DNA from: VAZQ01 sp034669045
Lineage (GTDB): Bacteria > Pseudomonadota > Alphaproteobacteria > Rhizobiales > Xanthobacteraceae
DNA length: 64,000 nucleotides
NCBI GenBank assembly: GCA_034669045.1
Contig: JAXDOD010000190.1
Span: forward strand, 1 to 64,000
Direction: 5' to 3'
Under the pieces are notes generated by a model that had not been told where the DNA came from, searched no databases, and was given only the letters and a program-made list of their open reading frames with translations. The translations under genes and the position numbers were made by a program. Of the stretch, positions 26,962 through 35,051 are shown piece after piece. Numbering within the stretch: the first letter of the stretch is position 1; every line of letters starts with the position of its first letter.

Positions 26962-28134
26962 ACTCGACGACCTTCGCTCCGAACTTGACGGTTTCGCGCA
27001 GCCAGAGAAAAAGGGCGGACGTTCCGCGCGCGAGGAGCGCATCATCGCTGGATTTGAGGAAATCCAGCGCTTCGTTGAGAAACACGGTCATGCCCCGCAG
27101 CATGGCGAAGATCGTGATATCTTCGAACGGCTTTATGCCGTGCGCCTCGATCGTCTTCGCGCGTTTGAGGAATGCCGATCGCTTCTTGCGCAGCTCGACC
27201 ACCAGGGACTTCTGACGCAAGCCGAGGCTGCTTCCGCCGCGCCTGTGGAGTTGATGGATGAGGACGAGCTGCTTGCAGAACTGGAGGGCGCGGCGGGCTC
27301 ATCCGATATCACCGAACTTCGTCATGTCCGTACCAGCGCCGACAAGCGCGCGGCCGAGGAAATCGCCAACCGCCAAAAGTGTGAAGACTTCATCACTTCA
27401 AGCCGCTCTTTCAGCAGGTTCAACAGGACATCGAATCCGGCGTCAGGGAGACACGCTCATTCGAGTTGAAGGCTGAGATCAGGCCCGGCAGCTGGTTCAT
27501 TGTCGGCGGACAGAAGGCTTATGTCGCGGAGTTGGGCGAGGTATTCACAAACGCCCAAGGCCGCACTGACGCGCGCCTTCGCGTGATCTTCGATAATGGC
27601 ACCGAAAGCAATATGCTCATGCGCTCGCTTCAGCGGGCATTGCACAAGGACGAAGCGGGACGACGGATTACCGATCCGGTTGCCGGGCCACTCTTCTCTG
27701 ACCAGCACGCGGAGGATGATCAGGCGGCTGGCACGATCTATGTGCTGCGAAGTAAGTCTGAACACCCGGTAGTCGCGGCGAACCGTGATCTGATCCACAA
27801 GATTGGCGTAACAAGTACGAGCGTCGATCAGCGCATCGCAGGTGCGCGGCTTCAGCCGACATTTCTCATGGCGGATGTCGAAGTGGTCGCCACCTATGAA
27901 CTCTACAACATCAGCCGCACGAAACTGGAAAAGCTGATCCATCGGGTATTTGACCCGGCGTGCCTCGATATTGAGATAAAGGACCGTTTCGGAAATCCTG
28001 TTGTCCCGCGCGAATGGTTTCTCGTTCCGGTCTTCGTAATCGACGAAGTGGTCGAAAAAATCAGGAATGGGACAATTTCGAACTTTAGGTACGATCCGAA
28101 ATCGGCTTCTTTAATTCAGGACGGTCGATTATGA
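26954..28134 (+). pseudogene. GIY-YIG nuclease family protein, one frameshift
   Basis: Starts at ATG 26954 inside the helicase end. Frame one gives an acidic helical N-terminus (SELDDLRSELDGFAQPEKKGG, EERIIAGFEEIQRFVEKHG, RDIFERLYAVRLDRLRAF). At about 27395 the frame shifts and continues HFKPLFQQVQQDIESGVRET, then LKAEIRPGSWFIVGGQ. A T5orf172-type GIY-YIG domain follows (GTIYVLRSKSEHPVVAANR, HKIGVTSTSVDQRIAGARL, YELYNISRTKLEKLIHRVF, DRFGNPVVPREWF). Total about 393 residues. An internal start at 27466 could still yield the nuclease domain alone. It would be the cutting or nicking subunit of the operon (inference). Confidence 0.7.
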
Positions 28135-28610
28135 GAAACGCGGAAACCCAGGCGGCCAAAAAACAATGCTATCTAATCGCGATCGGAGATGCCGCTCACA
28201 TCGCAAAAAATCAGGCGGAAATGTATTCTTCCATGAGCAGGTCGGCCACGTGGCCGTGGAAAAAGAAAGAATACCAAATCCGCGCTGCCACAGCGTTTGA
28301 GATCTTCGAAGTATTGTCGCAAAACCAGAATAAACTGACCGATAAGGCTGAGAATGAAATATTCACGCCTTGGTATGAACGCGACCTGCCCCAATCGCTC
28401 AACACAGGTGTGGTAAGGTGGTTTCGCCGTGAGGAGGGCCATGGCTACATCCAACCCAAGAGTGGGGACTTCGACATTTTTGTTGGTATGGCAGCTGTCG
28501 AGCGTGCTGGCCTCAGCACACTTAACACAGGCCAGACGATCGAATACGAAGTTGTCTCTCGCCATGGCGGGCGGTGGGAGGCAGACAACCTGAAGATAAA
28601 GCGGTCCTAG
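28131..28610 (+). CDS. Small protein with C-terminal cold-shock domain, last gene of the restriction operon
   Basis: The 159-residue protein starts at ATG 28131, overlapping the GIY-YIG gene by 4 bp, so it is translationally coupled. Residues 90-157 are a cold-shock-type OB fold: TGVVRWFRREEGHGYIQP (RNP1-like GHGYIQP), FDIFVGMAAVERAG (RNP2-like), LNTGQTIEYEVVS and a closing strand GRWEADNLKI. The N-terminal 85 residues (CYLIAIGDAAHIAKNQAEMY, IRAATAFEIFEVLSQNQNK) are unrecognised. A nucleic-acid-binding accessory or regulator role is likely. It is intact while its three upstream non-helicase neighbours carry indels. Confidence 0.8.
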   Translation: MRNAETQAAKKQCYLIAIGDAAHIAKNQAEMYSSMSRSATWPWKKKEYQIRAATAFEIFEVLSQNQNKLTDKAENEIFTPWYERDLPQSLNTGVVRWFRREEGHGYIQPKSGDFDIFVGMAAVERAGLSTLNTGQTIEYEVVSRHGGRWEADNLKIKRS

Positions 28611-28611
28611 G

Positions 28612-28817
28612 TCGTTTAGATGCTTTGGTAGACACCCTGCTGCTCAATGTGCCCAGAAAACCGAAACAAATAGGCTTGGCCGACCGGGACGAGTATCTTT
28701 GACACCCTAGCCTTCTTCTCGCGCCTGCACTACTATTGGACAGCCGATCGACATGCGCGATTTGAGGTCGGCAACCCCACGGACTTTGTCAACATCCTGT
28801 CGAGGGAGATAAATTAG
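28612..28817 (+). pseudogene. Remnant of an unrecognised gene end, one frameshift
   Basis: Two short frames read as one protein tail: LDALVDTLLLNVPRKPKQIG, LADRDEYL, then after a shift near 28697 TLAFFSRLHYYWTADRHARF and EVGNPTDFVNILSREIN-stop. Composition is that of a folded protein but I do not recognise the family. It follows the cold-shock gene by a few bases and may be the end of a further operon gene lost by deletion. Confidence 0.35.
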
Positions 28818-29092
28818 GATGTAGGTGGCTTCAGTGCTTCGAGCGCCTTCATAAACCTTTCAAAATCGGCGTCCTCGGCGCGTTCGTCTTGCTCGCGAAG
28901 AGACTTCTCGTGCTCGAAATCTCTCTGCTTTTCAATAATTTGTTCGTTGATGATCAATCCGCGCATCCCGTAGACCACGAGTGGCGCGCGAATAAGAAGT
29001 GACATCGGGAAGAGCAAGCCCACAAGCACTAGCAGAGTGAACACGGCCGGGTGACTCAGAAACTCTCGAAGTTCATCGAGGAAGTCCTTCAT
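28814..29092 (-). CDS. Small membrane protein with coiled coil
   Basis: The protein has 92 residues: an amphipathic start (MKDFLDELREFLSHPAV), one or two membrane segments (FTLLVLVGLLFPMSLLIRAP), then a charged coiled coil (NEQIIEKQRDFEHEKSLREQ). It converges on the restriction operon and is monocistronic. A strong purine run (GGAGGTAGCG) precedes the start. No family or function recognised. The codon pattern and ribosome-binding site support a real gene. Confidence 0.6.
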   Translation of the reverse strand: MKDFLDELREFLSHPAVFTLLVLVGLLFPMSLLIRAPLVVYGMRGLIINEQIIEKQRDFEHEKSLREQDERAEDADFERFMKALEALKPPTS

Positions 29093-29346
29093 CGCTACCT
29101 CCGTTCGTTATGGCAACGGAAAATGAACGGTACGTCCTTCTCCTCCCTACGCAATAAATAAAAAAATCCTGTTTTGCGCCCCGTGACTTACCAATTGGCA
29201 CCGATTCGCGGCAGCCTCTTCATTCACTCGTCAATGATTCTTTGCTATTCCGAGTTTTCGCGTTCGGCGCGGTCTCCGCGCCTTTGCTTTAATGACGTTG
29301 TGCTCGGGAGCGCACGAAACGCCTGGCGAGCGCTATGCTCTGCGCT

Positions 29347-29670
29347 TCACTGGGAGGACTGAGCTTCCTCCGGTTCCGTCAAGCGCTGTGCGATGCGCCC
29401 AGCAATCTCTTCCGAAGCGCGACGGAGTGGGCCGTTGTCGAGATGCGCATATCGCGCGGTAGTAGCTGCCTGAGCGTGACCCAACAATCGGCAGATAATC
29501 GGCAAGCCCAATCCGCCACCAGCACCAACGCTGGCATAGGTATGCCGCGAATCGTGAATGCGAACGCCGGACAGACCAGCCCGCTTGATCACGGCATCCC
29601 ACGGGCGCTTCAAATCGTGCCCGGGCTTCTGAGGATCGTCGCCCGGCACCACGTAGGAGCCGACGCGCTC
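29347..29670 (-). pseudogene. C-terminal half of a phage-type tyrosine integrase, truncated by an IS
   Basis: Reads KRPWDAVIKRAGLSGVRIHD, SRHTYASVGAGGGLGLPIIC, RLLGHAQAATTARYAHLDNG, ending AQRLTEPEEAQSSQ. This holds the second half of the integrase active site: His-x-x-Arg (HDSRHT), LLGH and the tyrosine nucleophile in ARYAHL. The N-terminal domains and the first catalytic Arg are missing because IS481 sequence starts at about 29670. It is a different lineage from the integrase at 20105, so at least two integrative elements have contributed to this region. Confidence 0.75.
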
Positions 29671-29675
29671 TAGGT

Positions 29676-30245
29676 GTGGAGTCTCAATAGGTTTTCCGGC
29701 AGACCGAGTCTGCTGATGGGGACTTTATCATCCATGCCGGCATGGAGTCTGTGCCAGTTGTATTGATGCAGCCAGACCGGCAGTTCGTTTTTGCGCTGTT
29801 GTGAGTTTCGGTAAGCCTGGGCGTAGGCCCTCTCACGCAGGCTGCTTTGAATGAAGCGCTCGGCCTTGCCGTTGGTCCGTGGAGTGTAGGGCTTGGTTCT
29901 GATGTGCCGTAGCCCGAGCCGCTTGCAGGCCTTGCGGAAGGCGAAGGACTTGTAGCAGAGCCGTTGTCAGTCATCACGCGCTCGACCTTGACGCCGAAGC
30001 TGTCGTAGTAGCGAGCGCGGCCCCGAGGAAGACCGTGGCGCTGCGCTTCTTTTCGCTGGCATGATCTTGGCGAAGGCAATACGGGAGTGGTCATCGACGG
30101 CGACGTGGACGTATTCCCACCCCACACCCCGGCTTTTGCTCTGTCCGGTTCGGTCGCCCGTGATGCGGTGACCGACCTTGTTGAATCTGCCGAGCGCCTT
30201 TTTGAGAGAGCGCCAGATTTTCAACGTGCCGAGAGGTGCCATCCG
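29676..30245 (-). mobile_element. Degenerate IS481-family transposase
   Basis: The minus strand reads, in shifting frames, LGRFNKVGHRITGDRTGQSK, GVGWEYVHVAVDDHSRIAFA, YYDSFGVKVERVMTDNGSA, RTKPYTPRTNGKAERFIQSS, NELPVWLHQYNWHRLHAGMD and PISRLGLPEN. The IS481 DDE triad region is visible (DDHSR, TDNGSA, GKAERF). At least two frameshifts and loss of the N-terminal HTH make it inactive. It truncates the integrase at its left. Confidence 0.8.
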
Positions 30246-30300
30246 GCCTGATCGAGGAGCAAGACGGCGTGAGCGCCTGGTTCATCGCCTTCGATCGCCT
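30241..30300 (-). mobile_element. Short IS630-family transposase remnant
   Basis: About 20 residues (PGAHAVLLLDQAGWH) match the second catalytic Asp region of IS630-type DDE transposases (AVLxLDxAGWH). Only this internal scrap remains, flanked by IS481 sequence and by another truncated gene. Confidence 0.5.
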
Positions 30301-30369
30301 GAAATAAATGGTTCTCAGGAACAGGATGATCGGTATTGCAGCCACAAGAACCGTGATCAGCTTGAACAC
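30301..30369 (-). pseudogene. N-terminal stub of a small membrane protein
   Basis: Reads MFKLITVLVAAIPIILFLRT, IYFRRSKAMNQAL before running into the IS630 scrap. This resembles the start of a short alphaproteobacterial membrane protein of unknown function with two membrane helices; the second helix is missing. Recognition is tentative. Confidence 0.35.
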
Positions 30370-30519
30370 AAGGGTTGCTCATCATTCTGGTATGGATGTT
30401 GACCTTCGACGGTATTGCGATCACGCCCACGCTTGCAAGTCGCAGAAGCGCATCGGCGAGCCCATGGTTGTCACCAATTACTTCGTACCCTTGAGTTTGA
30501 CATTGAGCCGTCATCATCC

Positions 30520-31404
30520 TTATGGAGCAGGCTTCGATTTTTCTATTTTTTCAATTTCGTTACGAACAAAGCCGGCGAAATCCACCACATCTCTCGGAAT
30601 GGTTTTTAGTGCTTCAACCATCTCCGCGTGGCTCAAGTTAGTGAAATCTATAGGGTGAACGGCGGCAACAGCGTTTTCTGGCTCTTCCAATTGGAAGAAC
30701 ACCAATGGCGTCCATTTGCCTTCGGCAAATTCAATCGTACGGGATTTTCCGAAAAGGGAGAGGATCGTATCCAATTTCAGAACTAGAAGCTGCTTGTCAA
30801 TTGTCACAACAAAATTGGATGTCGTCGGTTCAGTTTGTTTGGGAGGTGGCGGTGCGACAGGGATTGGCATCCCAAGCTTGAAGATGGCCGCGCTGAAATC
30901 ATTCACGCCATAGATGTCCCTCAACACTCGAAACGCCATCCGGGCAACGTAAGCCAGATCGTCATTGCTCGCTATCTCTACCTTACGAGAGAAGTTTGGT
31001 GAGAAGCTTGGAGCCGCGAACCCGAATTCGCGCATCAACCGTATCTTCTTCTTTGGCGAAAGGATCGCTCCGATCTCCGGCACAGATTTGGCGGAGACCG
31101 CCTCACAAAACAGGTGCTTGGTGTAATTTGGGGCTTTGCATTGAAAATAGGCGGAACCGACTTCGAAAATGCAATACGCACTCTCTTCTATGATCTCATC
31201 TTTGCGGATTTCGTCGATTTGAATCAAATGCTGAGCTGCGGTTTCCAGCCAATTTTGTCCTACAGGTAACAGGTCATCGAGGGGTTTCTCACCGGGCCGC
31301 AGAGGCGCCGCTAAGATCGCTAAAGCGGAAGCTTTCAACTTTTCAAAAGTGTTGTCCCCGTGGAATACGAATCCTTCGTTCTCATTCTCCGGATTTTTAC
31401 TCAT
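30520..31404 (-). CDS. Hypothetical protein, 294 residues
   Basis: An apparently intact gene starting MSKNPENENEGFVFHGD. The N-terminal two thirds are helical (FEKLKASALAILAAPLRPGE, TAAQHLIQIDEIRKDEIIEE). A proline linker (IPVAPPPPKQTEPTT) leads to a C-terminal alpha/beta segment (NFVVTIDKQLLVLKLDTILS, WTPLVFFQLEEP). It contains CKAPNYTKHLFCEAVSA with two cysteines. No signal peptide or membrane segment. No family recognised; AT content is higher than the flanking chromosome, consistent with acquisition. Confidence 0.6.
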   Translation of the reverse strand: MSKNPENENEGFVFHGDNTFEKLKASALAILAAPLRPGEKPLDDLLPVGQNWLETAAQHLIQIDEIRKDEIIEESAYCIFEVGSAYFQCKAPNYTKHLFCEAVSAKSVPEIGAILSPKKKIRLMREFGFAAPSFSPNFSRKVEIASNDDLAYVARMAFRVLRDIYGVNDFSAAIFKLGMPIPVAPPPPKQTEPTTSNFVVTIDKQLLVLKLDTILSLFGKSRTIEFAEGKWTPLVFFQLEEPENAVAAVHPIDFTNLSHAEMVEALKTIPRDVVDFAGFVRNEIEKIEKSKPAP

Positions 31405-31485
31405 AGGCTGTCGTCCTCTCCAGGTAAACGAAACGGCAGCACCATGAAGATGCTTCTGCGCGTGGGTACGCCATCGTGTTGGAAG

Positions 31486-32106
31486 TTATGAATTTTCCTG
31501 ATCAGTTGCGGCTATTGCCAGTGTTGGCCGCGATGGGGCTGAGAGCTGCTTAGTGCCGTTTTGTGAGCGGGCGGCCAATTCAGCACGGCCGGCGGCGAGC
31601 GTGAACTCGGCTCGCAGTGCGGCATCCACATCAGGGCCCAGTGCGGCCACCACGGTTTTGGACCACGTTATGTATTCCAGCCGGCGTTCGACGGGCCAAT
31701 CTGCAGGCGGGCTAACCGCGACTGAGTTCATGTTAGAAATCTTGTCTGCGATCTTCAACAGTTTTGCCCGCGGTGTCTTGTCCGGTGCGGTCTCGATTTG
31801 CAGGCGTTTGCGCGCTGGTTTCGGCAAATCCTTGTCGTCGGAAACTTCCAACACCAGCGAGGCCACATCCTCTCCAAAGCTTTCCGCAATAACCTCTCGT
31901 GGGATCTTTTGGTCTTCGACCGAATCATGCAGTAGCGCAGCAATAACCAAGTTGGAATCGTTCCCCTCCGATGCTGTGGCGGCCATACTCGCCACCTCGA
32001 GCAAGTGATTGATATAGGGCTCAGCAGCCGCGCCCTTCCGTTTTTGTGTTGCGTGCCATCGCGCCGCAGTGTCGGCGGCTATTAGTACTGTGATCAATTG
32101 TTCCAT
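31486..32106 (-). CDS. HD-domain phosphohydrolase, SpoT/MESH1-like alarmone hydrolase fold
   Basis: Residues 1-150 carry the HD hydrolase pattern of SpoT and MESH1 proteins: WHATQKRKGAAAEPYINHLL, ALLHDSVED (metal-binding HD plus ED), FGEDVASLVLEVSDDKDLPK, and AKLLKIADKISNMNS. Family members hydrolyse (p)ppGpp or related nucleotides using Mn2+. The C-terminal 50 residues are low-complexity. No synthetase domain is present, so this is a small alarmone hydrolase type. A similar but distinct HD gene lies about 420 bp away in the opposite orientation. Substrate is not deducible from sequence alone. Confidence 0.75.
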   Translation of the reverse strand: MEQLITVLIAADTAARWHATQKRKGAAAEPYINHLLEVASMAATASEGNDSNLVIAALLHDSVEDQKIPREVIAESFGEDVASLVLEVSDDKDLPKPARKRLQIETAPDKTPRAKLLKIADKISNMNSVAVSPPADWPVERRLEYITWSKTVVAALGPDVDAALRAEFTLAAGRAELAARSQNGTKQLSAPSRPTLAIAATDQENS

Positions 32107-32523
32107 GTCTTTCCTTCGGTTGGGGTTGGTTCAATTCTGACCTCGCCCTTGTAAGGTGGCATGGCCTGCGAGGGTCGTATCACGTCGCGCAATCCGACTC
32201 CGTCCGACGCCAGTTCGCTAGAGCCGCGCCTTGGGGATGTGGTCGGGGTTGTTGTTGAGGCCGTGTTCTCGCTATTGGGGACACAAATTCTAGTAGAGTT
32301 GAAAAAGGAATTTTACTCATCAATATTCTCTAAATATGGGATTTGATGTGGGCTATTTCAAGAACGGCTCCAATGGTGCAGTGCACATGCTAGCACAAAG
32401 CACTCGGACGCGCCGAAAGGAAGCCTACAAGGATGACCTACACGGAATGCAGCGCTTGGCAAAAGGTGATCGGCTCGAATGCCATTCGACTTTTCGCAAT
32501 TAAATAATATGGAAGGAAATTGT
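32107..32523. other. Intergenic region between two divergent HD genes
   Basis: A short plus-strand open frame (32161-32346, ending FYSSIFSKYGI) has no motifs and no clear ribosome-binding site. The stretch is AT-richer than its surroundings and should contain promoters for both HD genes; none could be fixed with confidence. Confidence 0.35.
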
Positions 32524-32952
32524 ATGGCCACCCTGACACGAGCCATTGAGATAGCGACCACCGCTCTCTCCGGCGTGACCGACAAGGCCAGTGCACCCTA
32601 CATCGACCATCCCTTGAGGGTTATGGCTACGGTCGAGGGCGAGGAAGCCAAGATCGTCGCTGTGCTCCATGACATAATCGAGGACTGCAACCCGCCCTGG
32701 TCGGCCGAGAAGATAAAAGCCGAAGGCTTCTCAAATGCCGTGATGGCCGGGCTCGATGCAGTGACCAGGCGGGAGGGCGAGGACTACAATTCCTTCGTTC
32801 TGCGGGCGTGCGCCAATCCGAATGGGAGAAAGGTCAAGATCGCCGACCTCACCGACAACATGGATTTAAGCAGGATCTCCAACCCAACGCCCAGGGATCA
32901 TGCGAGGACCGAAAAATATAGGGCTGCGTTGATGATGATCGCCGCGCTATGA
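32524..32952 (+). CDS. HD-domain phosphohydrolase, second MESH1-like gene
   Basis: The 142-residue protein starts at ATG 32524 after an AAGGA ribosome-binding site at about 32512-32516. It shows SAPYIDHPLRVMATVEGEEA, AVLHDIIEDCNPPWSAEKIK, GLDAVTRREGEDYNSFVLRA and RKVKIADLTDNMDLSRI, i.e. H...HD..ED...KIADLxDN. These are the metal-binding and nucleotide-pocket motifs of the small alarmone hydrolases. It is shorter than the neighbour at 31486-32106 and not a recent duplicate by sequence. The N-terminal His-containing helix (usually HxGQxRK) is replaced by SGVTDKASAPY, so one usual residue may be missing. Confidence 0.72.
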   Translation: MATLTRAIEIATTALSGVTDKASAPYIDHPLRVMATVEGEEAKIVAVLHDIIEDCNPPWSAEKIKAEGFSNAVMAGLDAVTRREGEDYNSFVLRACANPNGRKVKIADLTDNMDLSRISNPTPRDHARTEKYRAALMMIAAL

Positions 32953-33108
32953 GAGGTCAACGAATCCTACGACGGTCGCGTCCTTCGGCTGACCCGCTGT
33001 CGCCGGGCCCGCGCGCTCGACCGCGTCCCAGATCATGCCCGCCTTCGTGCCGTGTGCTCCCTGGCGCTCGCTAAATCGCCGATCAAAATGAAAACGGAAA
33101 TTGCATTG

Positions 33109-34566
33109 TTAACCCGAGAAATTTCGGTTCATTTCAACTCCCCCAACAAACGCCTTACCTCCTGATCCCGCTGGCATTTCGCCGTCGAGGAAATTCCGTT
33201 GAGAAGCCCAGTTCAGGAATTGCGAAACGCTGTCGACCTGGCCGTCGTGTTGCCCGTATGGAAATGCGAGCAATTCAAGCATGAACGTGGCGAGCCAGTG
33301 GGCTTCGCGTGGGAGGTAGACGTGCCCTGCCTCAATCTTGGCTGACTGGGCCACCATGCGATCGGGCTTGCTGCCCTCCGGTTTTCGACCAAGCGGGCGC
33401 GGCATGCCCTGCGGCAGCTCGCGCCGGAGGTCCTGCAGAAGCGCCATGCCGGGACCGGCATTCTCGATCAGGATGGTTTCGGCGCCGTGCTCCCCCGCGA
33501 GACTGGCAACTTTACGGCGAAGGGAAGGGTATTCGAGGCGAGCGCGGAATACGTCGACCAGATAGTAATCCGCTTTGATCATCTGCCATGTCGTGCAGAC
33601 GGAATAGTCATTGGTATCGCCGGTCATCATGGCGACGTCCCAGCTCTGCACGATGCGATTATTGGAATGCTTGGGTCGATCGTCATAAAATTGAAACCAG
33701 TCTCGCCGGACGAGATTGCCTTCGAGCGGAATGGGCCGTTGCTGAAACTGGGCAGAGAACATCAGGCTGCCGACCTCGGCGCTGATGCGGCGGAGAGCAT
33801 CTTTGCTCTCGCGCTCCGGATGCAGGATGTCTCCGACCCTTCTCGTCATAACCTTGCCGCGGCCCAGTGGGATGACGGTGTCTTCGATGGCAATCGCCGG
33901 CAGGTCGAGGTGCTCCCAGCCACCTTGATCGAGCAGGTGACCGGCAAGATCGTTTTCGTGCAGGCGCTGCATGACCACTACGATGGGGCCATGCTCCTTG
34001 TCGTTGAGGCGCGACACCAGTGTGCCGGCATACCAGTCGATCACCCGCTTGCGGGCTACTTCTGATGTTGCCTCCTCGGCTTTGACCGGATCGTCGACGA
34101 TGATGAGGTCTGCTCCGCGCCCGGTGAGGGTGCCGCCGACCGAGGTGGCGTAGCGGCCTCCGCCGGCGGTCGTGACCAGCTCAGATCCGCTATCCCTTGC
34201 GGGGCGCATGGCCGGGAAGAGGGCCCGATACCAAGGCGCATCGATGATCATGCGGAACTGCCGATGCAGTTCGGCCGCCAACTCGTTGGCATAGCTCACA
34301 ACGATGATCCGCCGGCTCGGATCCTTGCCAAGCAGCCAGGCAACATACGACACCGACACGGAGATCGATTTCAGGGAGCGCGGCGGCTGGTTAATCAGAA
34401 GACGTGACATGTCGCCGGCTTGAACTCGCATCAACTGGTGGACGATGGCGTCGATATGCCAGTTCGGCGAATAGGGTGTACCCGGCAATATGGTTTGGAA
34501 ACACTTCCGTACAAAGTAACGCAGGTCGCTCCGCAGGAGGGCCGCCAAAGCGGCATGCTGGTTCAT
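33109..34566 (-). CDS. Phage terminase large subunit
   Basis: A 485-residue DNA-packaging motor. The N-terminal ATPase has Walker A-type NQPPRSLKS (about residues 60-68), Walker B LIIVDDP (about 154-160) and the coupling segment VVVMQRLHENDLAGHLLDQG. The C-terminal RNase H-like nuclease has QSWDVAMMTGDTNDYSVCTT, ILIENAGPGMALLQDL, and a final acidic motif in HDGQVDSVSQFLNW. It appears full length. It is the last gene of a minus-strand phage cassette and overlaps the DUF5681 gene by 4 bp. No portal, protease or capsid gene follows, so the prophage is truncated here. Confidence 0.88.
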   Translation of the reverse strand: MNQHAALAALLRSDLRYFVRKCFQTILPGTPYSPNWHIDAIVHQLMRVQAGDMSRLLINQPPRSLKSISVSVSYVAWLLGKDPSRRIIVVSYANELAAELHRQFRMIIDAPWYRALFPAMRPARDSGSELVTTAGGGRYATSVGGTLTGRGADLIIVDDPVKAEEATSEVARKRVIDWYAGTLVSRLNDKEHGPIVVVMQRLHENDLAGHLLDQGGWEHLDLPAIAIEDTVIPLGRGKVMTRRVGDILHPERESKDALRRISAEVGSLMFSAQFQQRPIPLEGNLVRRDWFQFYDDRPKHSNNRIVQSWDVAMMTGDTNDYSVCTTWQMIKADYYLVDVFRARLEYPSLRRKVASLAGEHGAETILIENAGPGMALLQDLRRELPQGMPRPLGRKPEGSKPDRMVAQSAKIEAGHVYLPREAHWLATFMLELLAFPYGQHDGQVDSVSQFLNWASQRNFLDGEMPAGSGGKAFVGGVEMNRNFSG

Positions 34567-35051
34567 TTGGGAGGCTTCTTGCCTGAGCCGGCGTCGGGTT
34601 TCAGAGCGGGATCGGCATCGGACGGAGCAGTTGCCGGGGTCATCGCGGCGGCGGCGACCTCCGCCTCATAGGCGGCGAGAATGGCTTGGTCGTCGGCGGT
34701 CAGCCCCTGCGTTGGACCGAACTCGACGGGGTCGCTGTTGTATCGCAATGCCAGCTCAAGGATTCGGGTGAGCGCGCGCGTGTCGCCGCGGAGAGCCTTC
34801 TCCTTCACCACCAGAAGAGCAGCCGCCTGCGTTGACCTCGTCCTCCAGCGGCCACCCTCCTTCACCCTGACCGGGCTCTTCAGGGTGCGCAGCACGTCGG
34901 TCTTGAGGTTGCGCACGCCTTTGCGGCGCCCGGCGGGGTAGCCGGATTGCCCCGGTCGGAACTGACTGTGCGTCGGAGGCCGGCAATAGCCGATCTCGTA
35001 GCTGCCACCGTCGCCCTCCTTTTTCGGTCCCGTGAACTTCCCTCTACGCAT
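34563..35051 (-). CDS. DUF5681 protein, probable phage packaging accessory
   Basis: Start at ATG 35051 gives MRRGKFTGPKKEGDGGSYEI, followed by the family hallmark SQFRPGQSGYPAGRRKGVRN and the helical segments LRTLKSPVRVKEGGRWR, AAALLVVKEKALRGDTRALT. DUF5681 proteins regularly sit directly before the large terminase in alphaproteobacterial prophages, the position of a small terminase or regulator; function is inferred from place. It overlaps the methyltransferase by 8 bp upstream and terL by 4 bp downstream. The C-terminus is alanine/proline-rich and basic. Confidence 0.75.
   Translation of the reverse strand: MRRGKFTGPKKEGDGGSYEIGYCRPPTHSQFRPGQSGYPAGRRKGVRNLKTDVLRTLKSPVRVKEGGRWRTRSTQAAALLVVKEKALRGDTRALTRILELALRYNSDPVEFGPTQGLTADDQAILAAYEAEVAAAAMTPATAPSDADPALKPDAGSGKKPPK

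Noticed and set aside
29347..29670. A tRNA gene or attachment site beside the integrase fragment
   Set aside because: No cloverleaf-like sequence or direct repeats could be seen around either integrase remnant.
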